Part shown: piece by piece, positions 18,757 through 25,815 of the stretch | Layout: every line of letters starts with the position of its first letter | Numbering within the stretch: the stretch's first letter is position 1 | Source of the DNA: JASHUC01 sp035606175 | Lineage (GTDB): Bacteria; Pseudomonadota; Gammaproteobacteria; Steroidobacterales; Steroidobacteraceae | Length of the DNA stretch: 64,000 nt | Assembly: GCA_035606175.1 (NCBI GenBank) | Contig: DATNFW010000016.1 | Coordinates: 1-64,000 of the forward strand | Reading direction: 5' to 3' | Program-made: the position numbers and the translations under genes | The notes under the pieces: model-generated | What the model was told of the DNA's origin: nothing | The model's input: only the letters and a program-made list of their open reading frames with translations | Databases searched by the model: none

Positions 18757-20895
18757 ATGCTCCGACACGACCTCATCGTCTCGTGCGCTCTTGCGCTCGT
18801 TGCCGCGTGGGCAACCCAAGCGGCGCCCGCCCGGCGCGCAGGGCCGACGTTCACTGCCGAGCAAGCCTCCGCAGGCAAGCAGGCTTACGCCGCCCAATGC
18901 GCGAGCTGCCACGGCCGCACCCTGAGCGGCGGGGAATTCGCGGGCCCTCTCAACGGGAATCGATTCAGCCAGGATTGGGGCGGCAAGACGGCCGAGGCAC
19001 TCTTCACGTTCGTGCGGACGCGAATGCCTCCGACGAAGCCCAATTCGCTCACGCCGCAGTCGACAGCCGCCGTTCTGGCCTACCTGATCGAGGTGAACGG
19101 CGGCACTGCCGGGGCAGTGCCGCTGCCGATCGAGTCGAGCGCGCTCGCAGGGATGCATTTGCCGCGCAACCCCGTCGCGCCTTCGGCGCCGATGATGCCC
19201 CTGTCGCCGCTCTCGCCGCCGGTTCCACTCGTTGCCGTTGCGAATCCGCTCGATCGCATCACGCCGGTCACCGCGTCGATGCTGCAGAGCCCGCCGGCCA
19301 GCGAGTGGCTCACGTGGCGGCGCACGTACGACGATCACGGCTTCAGCCCGCTGAAGCAGATCGATCGGCAGAACGTCCGCAGACTGCGGGTTGCCTGGAC
19401 ATGGTCGCTCCCGAACGGCCCGAACGAGACGACTCCGCTCGAGCATGACGGAGTTCTGTTCGTGTTTGGCGATGGAGATGTTGTGCAGGCGCTCAACGCC
19501 GCGACGGGCGATCTGCTCTGGCAGTACTCACGCCGTCTGCCGGAGGATGCTCAGCGCTCGACCAAGCGCAACCTCGCGCTCTATCGCGACCGGCTGCTCG
19601 TGCCGACCTCGGACGATCACATCGTTGCGCTCGATGTGCACACCGGCGCGGTCGTGTGGGACTCGCCGGTCGTCGATTACCGGCAAAGCTGGCGCCTCAC
19701 CGGCGGCCCGCTCGTCGCGAGCGGCAAGGTGATGCAAGGCGTCGCGGGACAGTCCTCCGGCGGCGGTCAGATCGTCGCGCTCGACTTTGCGACGGGACGG
19801 GAGGTGTGGCGCTTCCATACCATCGCGCAGCCAGGCACCCCGGGTGGCAACAGCTGGAATGGATTGCCGGCGGAGAAGCGGCACGGCGCTTCGGTGTGGA
19901 CCGCGGGGAGCTATGACCCGCAGCTGCATCTTGCGTATTTCGGAGTGGGACAGACGTACGACACCGGCCCGCTGCTGCATCCGATCGGAGAGCCGGGCAT
20001 CACGAACGACGGTCTCTACACCGACTCGACCCTAGCGCTCGATCCGGACACGGGCCGGCTCGTCTGGCACTTCCAGCACATGCACAATGACCAGTGGGAC
20101 CTCGACTGGGCCTTCGAGCAGCAGCTCATCCGGTTCCCCGTTGACGGGAGTGCGCGCAAGCTCGTCGTGACCGCCGGCAAGCTCGCCATTTACGAAGGGA
20201 TGGACGCGGCGACGGGCCGGTTCGCGTTCTTCAGGGACTTAGGGATGCAGAACGTCGTCTCTTCCATCGATCCGCGCAGCGGGGAGATGACGATCAATCC
20301 GGCCGTCGTGGTCGGCGACGGCAAGCCGCATACGATTTGTCCGCACGCAGGTGCCGGTCACAGCTGGACCGCTGCATCCTACGATGCGGCATCGCGGATC
20401 GAGTTCATCTCGCTCAACGAAGCATGCATGGACCTGATCCCGGCGCCGACGGGCGAGCGGCCCAATCTCTCCTCGGGCGTCGACTGGTTCATCCGCCCGA
20501 CCCCGGGGAGCGATGGCAAATACGGCCGCGTGGAGGCCTTCGATCTGGCAACCGGTAAGGCGCGCTGGATAGAGCGGCAGCGCGCGCCCGAGACGACCTG
20601 CACGCTCGCGACCGCGGGCGGGGTGGTGTTCGAGGGCTCGCTGGATCGCAATCTGAAAGCGTATGACGCGGCGACCGGCAAGACACTCTGGCAGATTCGT
20701 TTGAACGACGTACCGAACTCGTGCCCGATCACCTACAGCGTGCACGGACGGCAGTACCTCGCGGTCACGGTCGGCAGCGGCGGTCCGCTCACCCAGACCT
20801 ATTCCGTCCTCGTTCCGGAGATCGCGAATCCGCCCGCTCACGGCGCCGAGGCCTGGGTGTTCGAGCTGCCGCCGAATGCGGGTGGCGCTCGGTGA
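18757..20895 (+). CDS. PQQ-dependent dehydrogenase with N-terminal cytochrome c
   Basis: 712 residues, periplasmic. A signal peptide is followed by a cytochrome c domain with the heme site CASCH (48-52) and a likely axial Met in TRMPPTK. A Pro-rich linker and a PQQ-type beta-propeller come next (DDHGFSPLKQIDRQNV, then repeated LDxxTGxxxW blades). Unlike the enzyme at 10067, it lacks the vicinal Cys pair and its heme is at the N-terminus. The segment GTPGGNSWNGL resembles the active-site loop of quinoprotein alcohol dehydrogenases, and HNDQWDLDW may hold the catalytic Asp. AGGGGA precedes the ATG. The substrate is unknown; loss of the Cys-Cys ring may change cofactor binding. Confidence 0.87.
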   Translation: MLRHDLIVSCALALVAAWATQAAPARRAGPTFTAEQASAGKQAYAAQCASCHGRTLSGGEFAGPLNGNRFSQDWGGKTAEALFTFVRTRMPPTKPNSLTPQSTAAVLAYLIEVNGGTAGAVPLPIESSALAGMHLPRNPVAPSAPMMPLSPLSPPVPLVAVANPLDRITPVTASMLQSPPASEWLTWRRTYDDHGFSPLKQIDRQNVRRLRVAWTWSLPNGPNETTPLEHDGVLFVFGDGDVVQALNAATGDLLWQYSRRLPEDAQRSTKRNLALYRDRLLVPTSDDHIVALDVHTGAVVWDSPVVDYRQSWRLTGGPLVASGKVMQGVAGQSSGGGQIVALDFATGREVWRFHTIAQPGTPGGNSWNGLPAEKRHGASVWTAGSYDPQLHLAYFGVGQTYDTGPLLHPIGEPGITNDGLYTDSTLALDPDTGRLVWHFQHMHNDQWDLDWAFEQQLIRFPVDGSARKLVVTAGKLAIYEGMDAATGRFAFFRDLGMQNVVSSIDPRSGEMTINPAVVVGDGKPHTICPHAGAGHSWTAASYDAASRIEFISLNEACMDLIPAPTGERPNLSSGVDWFIRPTPGSDGKYGRVEAFDLATGKARWIERQRAPETTCTLATAGGVVFEGSLDRNLKAYDAATGKTLWQIRLNDVPNSCPITYSVHGRQYLAVTVGSGGPLTQTYSVLVPEIANPPAHGAEAWVFELPPNAGGAR

Positions 20896-21021
20896 GCCGG
20901 CCCACCTCGGGAAGGCTCGTCGCGAAACGCCTCAAGGCGCCGCCTGCCGCGCGTTGCGCGGGTGGTCCTGATGCCTGCGCCGCGCCCATGATGGCAAACG
21001 CACGCGGCAGCGCCTCGAGGC

Positions 21022-22317
21022 TCAGTCGCCCGTTGCCGGGCAGCTGAATTTCTGCGCTTTCTCGACCTGCGGCGGCTGCAGCTTCCAGCCGGAGGGTATC
21101 TCGAACTGGTCGGCGGAGATGCTCGAAGTGTCGATCGCCGTCGTCTCGTTCGTGAGTGAGATGAGGCGCACGAGTTGCGCCGGAGGCGCACCCGCTGCGC
21201 CGGCGGCGGCACCCGAGGGGGAACCCGGCGACCCGTGGGTGGCGGCGTCGGCCGCAGCGGCGGCGGTCGGATCGGCGGCTTGATTCGCGGCATCCGCCGC
21301 CGCTGCGCCGCCTACCGAATCGGTATGTATGTTGCCGATGCCATGGTGAAACAGGCCGGAGAGACCGCCCTTCAGCGCATTCGATGCGATGTTGCGCAAA
21401 CCGGATCCGCCGTTGCCGGCCGATGCCTGCTGCTGCTCGGCCTGCTTCGCCCGGCCGCAGCGCGGTCCCCCGAACGCCACGTAAAACGTCGTGCGCAGCG
21501 GATGGCCCTGCAGATCGCTCGCGTGGGACTTGAGCTGTTTGAGCTGGTCCATGTAGGGGGCCATGAACTGCTGCATTGCGCTCTGCAGCTGCGGATTGTT
21601 CGGATCGAGCCCCTGAGCGGCGAGGTAGCTCTTCGTGAACGAGTTGCGCTCGGCGGCGCCCGGAAGGTCATCCGTCGTGAGCCAGGAATCGAAGCCGTAG
21701 TCGAACTCGCAGACATCGCCCGTCTGAGTGTCCGTGCAGCTCTGCGTGAGGATCACGCTCGCCTTGCGCGTATCGTGGCCCAGGATGAGCGCGTGCTCAT
21801 CGCTGCGCTTGACGTTGACGACCAGTGGGCTCAACTGACAATGCGAAGTGTCCGGGCTCTTCTGCGAGGCGTTCTGCGGGTGCGCAGCGGGACACTTTTT
21901 CATCTCGTCGATCGCGGCCTGCAGCTGCTGTTGCGCCTGCGCACGCTGCTCGGGCGTTGGGAACGGGTGCTCGGTATAGGTCTTTTTCTTCGGCTGGAGC
22001 TGCCATTCGAGCTGCTTGTCGAGACGTACGATCTCGCCGCTCTGCACGTTGTGGCAGACGAGGGCGAGCAGGCCATGACACTGCGTCGTCGAGTCCTTGC
22101 GCTGCTTGTCGCCGCTCGTGCGCTCGGTCGACTTCACGTCGATGTTGATACCGGCAAGATTCATTGAAGTCTGATCCTGAACCGTCACGTCGGCTCGCGC
22201 CGGGAGCGGGCCGCCTGCAACGCCGAGCACGGCGAGCAGTGAGCTGGATGCCGCGAGCAGCGGACGGGCTGTCGGAAGGCGGAACGCCTCAAACCGACTC
22301 GAGCGCTGTGTGATCAT
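21022..22317 (-). CDS. Exported protein of unknown function with Cys-containing domain
   Basis: 431 residues. A long signal peptide (cleavage near PARADV) precedes a mature protein that begins TVQDQTSMNLAGINIDVKSTERTSGD. It has scattered cysteines (CHGLLALVCHN, KKCPA, SHCQL, SCTDTQTGDVCEF, GPRCG, KFSCP). These suggest disulfides. The C-terminal third contains an Ala/Gly/Asp-rich linker (AAAADAANQAADPTAAAAADA) before a final segment with LVRLISLTNETTAIDTSSI. I do not recognise a family. The N-terminal sequence describing Thr/Ser-rich turns might be a DUF4412-like fold, but that is a guess. ATG at 22317; convergent with the PQQ gene, which ends 126 bases away. Confidence 0.7.
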   Translation of the reverse strand: MITQRSSRFEAFRLPTARPLLAASSSLLAVLGVAGGPLPARADVTVQDQTSMNLAGINIDVKSTERTSGDKQRKDSTTQCHGLLALVCHNVQSGEIVRLDKQLEWQLQPKKKTYTEHPFPTPEQRAQAQQQLQAAIDEMKKCPAAHPQNASQKSPDTSHCQLSPLVVNVKRSDEHALILGHDTRKASVILTQSCTDTQTGDVCEFDYGFDSWLTTDDLPGAAERNSFTKSYLAAQGLDPNNPQLQSAMQQFMAPYMDQLKQLKSHASDLQGHPLRTTFYVAFGGPRCGRAKQAEQQQASAGNGGSGLRNIASNALKGGLSGLFHHGIGNIHTDSVGGAAAADAANQAADPTAAAAADAATHGSPGSPSGAAAGAAGAPPAQLVRLISLTNETTAIDTSSISADQFEIPSGWKLQPPQVEKAQKFSCPATGD

Positions 22318-22541
22318 GATGGACTCTCCCCCTCGAATGCTGTTGCTGCCGGCAATCGCGGCGCGCCGATGCGGCTATTGTCCGAGCGAGCCCGAGTCCC
22401 GCATCAACCGTTCGGTTGATCTCGGTCTGGCGAAGGCGAACTGCCGAGTTGAGGCCGTGGCCAAGTCCCGAGCAGCCATCGAGCCGCCGTCGATGTAGGA
22501 TGAGCTCCCCACAACCCTGCAGACTCGAACGGGGAAGGGAG

Positions 22542-23546
22542 ATGGCCGATCCGGCACAGGTCGCCGACCTCATCGGCGAGATCTACGAGGCCGCGCTCGA
22601 TCCGGCGCTCTGGCCGCGCGTTCTGAAGCGCGTGAGGGCGCTTCTCGATGGGGCATCGCCTATGTTCGCGGCCGCGGCCCTGGATTCCGATCGTTTTTAT
22701 CCCTCGATCGATGTCGACCCGCTGTTCTCCGAGCTTTGCGCGAAGCAATACCTGCGGATGAGCTCCCTGCCTGCCTTCGAGCGGAGCGTTCCGGCAGCGA
22801 ACGTATTCAGCGCCTCCGATGCGACCGGAGAGGAGCTCCGCGCCGCGCCCCTCTGCGATGAGCCTCGTGCGCGAGAGGTGATGCAGCTCCTCGCGCCGCA
22901 CTTTCGGCGCGCCGCAGCGATCGGTCGGGCGCTCGAGCGCACCGAGAGCAAGGCGCGTGCGCTCTCCGAGGTGCTCGATCGGTTGAGGAGCGCCGTGGTA
23001 TTCATCGATCGGTCCGGGCGGCTGGTCCATGCGAACGAGCCCGCGACCCGCGCACTTGCGCTGAGCGACGGGCTCGTTTGGATCGACGGTAAGCCCCGCC
23101 CGCAGGACTCCCGCGCGGCGGCGCACCTCGAATCGATTCTGGCCGCCGCGCGGGTTGGGCGACCGGCGCCGGAGGCCGGCGCACTCTCGGTCGCTGTCAC
23201 GGCGGTCTCGGGGGAATGCCTGACCGTTCACGTTCTGCCGCTGTCTGCTGGAACGCGCAGGCGGACATCCGGGGCCTCTGCCGCAGTCGCCGCAGTTCTC
23301 GTATCGAGAGGCGCGTCCGACATCCCGCAGCGGATGCAATCCGCGGCGAATCTCTACGCGTTCACGCCGGCCGAATCGCGCGTGGCGCAGGCGCTGCTCG
23401 GCGGAGGCACCGTCGGCGCGCTCGCGAGGACGCTCGGCATATCTGAAGCGACGGTCAAGACGCATTTGCAGCATATTTTCGACAAGACGGGCACGCGGCG
23501 GCGCGCAGACCTCGTGCAGCTGATCGCGGGCTTCGGAACGCCCTGA
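22542..23546 (+). CDS. LuxR-family transcriptional regulator
   Basis: 334 residues. The C-terminal 65 residues are a LuxR/FixJ winged helix-turn-helix: FTPAESRVAQALLGGGTVGA, then ARTLGISEATVKTHLQHIFDKTG. The N-terminal part (AQVADLIGEIYEAALDPALW) resembles the start of PAS-like sensory domains found in proteobacterial LuxR proteins; the middle (RSAVVFIDRSGRLVHANEPA) looks like a PAS fold. The ATG at 22542 has GGGAAGGGAG just upstream; an upstream extension of the frame is poorly supported. It is divergent from the exported protein at 22317 across a 224-base gap, so it may regulate that gene. The ligand is unknown. Confidence 0.87.
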   Translation: MADPAQVADLIGEIYEAALDPALWPRVLKRVRALLDGASPMFAAAALDSDRFYPSIDVDPLFSELCAKQYLRMSSLPAFERSVPAANVFSASDATGEELRAAPLCDEPRAREVMQLLAPHFRRAAAIGRALERTESKARALSEVLDRLRSAVVFIDRSGRLVHANEPATRALALSDGLVWIDGKPRPQDSRAAAHLESILAAARVGRPAPEAGALSVAVTAVSGECLTVHVLPLSAGTRRRTSGASAAVAAVLVSRGASDIPQRMQSAANLYAFTPAESRVAQALLGGGTVGALARTLGISEATVKTHLQHIFDKTGTRRRADLVQLIAGFGTP

Positions 23547-23566
23547 TCCCGCGCCCAGCGCGGCGC

Positions 23567-23600
23567 GATCAGCGCGGCCCGATCAGCGCGGCCCGATCAG
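23567..23600. repeat. Tandem 14-bp direct repeat between convergent genes
   Basis: GATCAGCGCGGCCC occurs at 23567-23580 and 23581-23594, followed by a partial copy GATCAG that runs into the stop codon of the fructosamine-kinase gene. A related AGCGCGGCGC precedes the first copy. Short tandem duplication; no known function. Confidence 0.8.
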
Positions 23601-24496
23601 TGTCCGAGCTCCGAGAGCAGCCGATCGATCATGGATTCGGCCTGCCGCGCATAGCTTCCGCCGAACAGATTGAGATGGTTGAGGACATGGTAGAGGTTGT
23701 AGAGGGCGACGCGCTGAGGCGCGCCCGAGTCGAGCCGCCAGGCTGCCGCGTACGCCGCGTAAAACTCCGCTCCGAAGCCGCCGAATAGCCGCGTCATCGC
23801 AATATCGGCCTCGCGGTCCCCGTAATACACCGCCGGGTCGAAGATCACCGGCGAGCCGCGCTCATCCGCTGCCCAGTTGCCGCCCCACAGGTCGCCGTGA
23901 AGGAGCGAGGGCACCGGCCGATGTGTCTCGAAAAACCCGCCGAGGCGCTCGAGCAGCTCCGCGCCGCGCGCCTGCAGGCGCCCGCGATATCCGCGCTCGT
24001 GGGCGAGCTCGAGCTGATACCGCAGACGCTGCTCGCGAAAGAACGCGGGCCACGCCTCGGACCATGCGTTCTGCTGCGGCGTGCTGCCGATCGTGTTGTC
24101 GCGCTCCCACCCGAATCGCTCGGCCCTCAGACGATGTTGGCGCGCGAGCTGCTCGCCGAGTCGCGACTCGGCCGCATGCGTTGCGCTCGCGAACTCGATC
24201 CATTCGAGCGCCAGATAGGCCGACTCGCCGGTTGCACCGAGGGCGAGCACTTGTGGCACGCGAACGGCCTCGGCGCGCGCGAGCTCGCGCAGCCCCGCAG
24301 CTTCTGCCTCGAGCATCGCCCACCCACCCTCGCCGGCCAGCTTCACGAATACAGGCCCGCGGCCGGTTTCCCAGCGATAGCAGTCATTGATGCTCCCGCC
24401 GTGAACCGGGGTCGGCGATCTGTCGCGAACCGTCGTTCCGAGCTCGGCCGAGAGCGTGCGCCCAATCGCCGCGAACAGCCGAGCGGAATTGGTCAC
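23597..24496 (-). CDS. Fructosamine kinase family protein
   Basis: 299 residues, close to the usual 285-310 for this family (YniA, FN3K-related). The family phosphorylates sugar adducts on proteins so that they fall off (deglycation). Visible motifs are PVHGGSINDCYRW at the N-terminus, the lysine in VFVKLAGEGG, the catalytic-loop-like HGDLWGGNW, the metal-binding FDPAVYYGDREADIAMT and the C-terminal NLYHVLNHLNLFGGSY. I chose the GTG at 24496, since the longer frame adds about 29 residues without family similarity. It is cytoplasmic and divergent from the broken VOC gene downstream at 24607. Confidence 0.9.
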   Translation of the reverse strand: MTNSARLFAAIGRTLSAELGTTVRDRSPTPVHGGSINDCYRWETGRGPVFVKLAGEGGWAMLEAEAAGLRELARAEAVRVPQVLALGATGESAYLALEWIEFASATHAAESRLGEQLARQHRLRAERFGWERDNTIGSTPQQNAWSEAWPAFFREQRLRYQLELAHERGYRGRLQARGAELLERLGGFFETHRPVPSLLHGDLWGGNWAADERGSPVIFDPAVYYGDREADIAMTRLFGGFGAEFYAAYAAAWRLDSGAPQRVALYNLYHVLNHLNLFGGSYARQAESMIDRLLSELGH

Positions 24497-24606
24497 AGTG
24501 GTGCATTCCCGGAATTCGCGCGTGTGTCGAGCATCGGCAATCCCCGCGAGCTGCAAGCCTACCGCACGCGAGGGGCCCGGCACCTGCGCGGCCTGCGCCG
24601 CAGCGG

Positions 24607-24971
24607 TTTGAAGGCCGGGCCGAGGAGGCGATGCGCTTCTATCTGTCGGTCTTTCCGGAAGGACGGATCGAGGAGCTCGTGCGCTACGGCGCCGCGCAGC
24701 CCGGTCCGGAGGGCACCATCGCGCTCGCCGCCTTGACGATCGGAGGGCAGACGATTCGGTGCACCGACAGCTTCGTCAAACACGCCTTCACTTTCACCCC
24801 CGCCAGCTCGCTGTTCGTCGACTGCACCTCGGAGGCGGAGATCGATCGCATCTGGACTGCGCTCCTCGAGGCGGGGGAGTGCTCATGCCGCTCGGCCCTT
24901 ACCCCTTCAGCCGCCGATTCGGCTGGCTCAACGACCGCTTCGGCGTCTCCCGGCAGCTGAATCTCGCGTGA
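24607..24971 (+). pseudogene. Broken VOC/glyoxalase-like (PhnB-type) gene
   Basis: Frame 1 codes for the family core: FEGRAEEAM (from 24607), then RFYLSVFPEGRIEELVRYG, and on to DRIWTALLEAGE at about 24879. The expected ending, VLMPLGPYPFSRRFGWLNDRFG followed by VSRQLNLA, continues in another frame from 24879 to 24971. A single missing G in the run GCGGGGGAGTG at 24871-24881 explains this. The canonical beginning (a start codon and FLWF-like strand) is also missing: no ATG, GTG or TTG lies in frame upstream of FEGRAEEAM. Only an internal ATG at 24631 remains. This looks like a decayed gene, or a sequencing error plus an unusual start. VOC proteins of this type are metal-dependent lyase/isomerase-like folds. 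Confidence 0.75.
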
Positions 24972-25093
24972 TCACCGGGCGAGTGCGCGAGCGCCCGGCC
25001 GCGACCCGATCCAGGCATCGATCTTTCGGTTGATGCCGCCGCTTCGGGCGTATGGTCTGCTCCGGGGCGGGCATTGCCCGAGGAGGAGGCTCC

Positions 25094-25648
25094 ATGTCCA
25101 AAAGCACCGTGGCTCTCGCATGCGCGCTCGGCATCGCCGTCATGCTGCCCGTGAGCGCCGATACGACCCGAGTGAAGCTCGCCGCCGACAGCGGTCTGTG
25201 GGAAGTGACGACTCATCCGAAGATCAGCGGCAGCTTCACGATACCCGAGGAGCAGCTGCAGAAGATGTCCCCGGAACAGCGCGCGAGGATCGAGGCAGCC
25301 GTGCAGGCGGCCATGGGGCATGCGAAGGAGGAGCATGTCATGCGGGAATGCATGACCCCCGAGAAGCTGGCGCAGGGCTTCGACCTGGGGAACGAAGGCG
25401 ACTCCTGCAAAACGACGGTCGTTCACAACACGAGCACCGAGCTCGAGGTCCGTCGCGAGTGCAATGCGGAGAACGATGCGCGGACGACGACGGAACACTA
25501 TCGTATGAGCGGCCGCCGGCACATTTCCGGCACCGTCGATGCCGCCATGTCGCAGAACGGAAAGCCGTTGACGATGCACACGACCATCGAGGGCAAATGG
25601 CTCGGCTCGGATTGCGGCGGGGTCAAGGACATGCAGGTCGTGAAGTAG
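25094..25648 (+). CDS. DUF3617-family exported protein
   Basis: 184 residues. It has a signal peptide (MSKSTVALACALGIAVMLPV) and the typical DUF3617 opening GLWEVTTHPKISGSFTIPEE. A C-x-T-P-E-K-L segment with conserved cysteines (RECMTPEKL, DSCKT, RRECNAE) follows. Its role is unknown, although such proteins are common in soil proteobacteria and probably periplasmic. The start at 25094 was chosen because AGGAGGAGG stands right before it and the signal peptide begins there. It lies between the broken VOC gene and the hybrid kinase and is not obviously in an operon. Confidence 0.87.
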   Translation: MSKSTVALACALGIAVMLPVSADTTRVKLAADSGLWEVTTHPKISGSFTIPEEQLQKMSPEQRARIEAAVQAAMGHAKEEHVMRECMTPEKLAQGFDLGNEGDSCKTTVVHNTSTELEVRRECNAENDARTTTEHYRMSGRRHISGTVDAAMSQNGKPLTMHTTIEGKWLGSDCGGVKDMQVVK

Positions 25649-25815
25649 GGGGCGCGTCCACTGCCGCGCTTGCGGCACAGCCTCGGCCGAGCCACGCGGG
25701 CGGCACGGCCCAGCCCGCCGCGGCTGGGCTCGACACTTGCAGCCGGAGTTGGTTCGTACGGCGCGCTTCGGATGAAGGCCGAAGGCGTCGCCTTTGGCTC
25801 CGCCGATGATTTCCC

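Noticed and set aside
20896..21021. Inverted repeats CTGCCGCG/CGCGGCAG as a terminator
   Set aside because: The arms are about 50 bases apart with other sequence between, so a stable hairpin is doubtful.
24871..24881. Programmed frameshift in the VOC gene
   Set aside because: No slippery heptamer with a downstream structure is apparent, and the N-terminal start is also missing, so decay is simpler.
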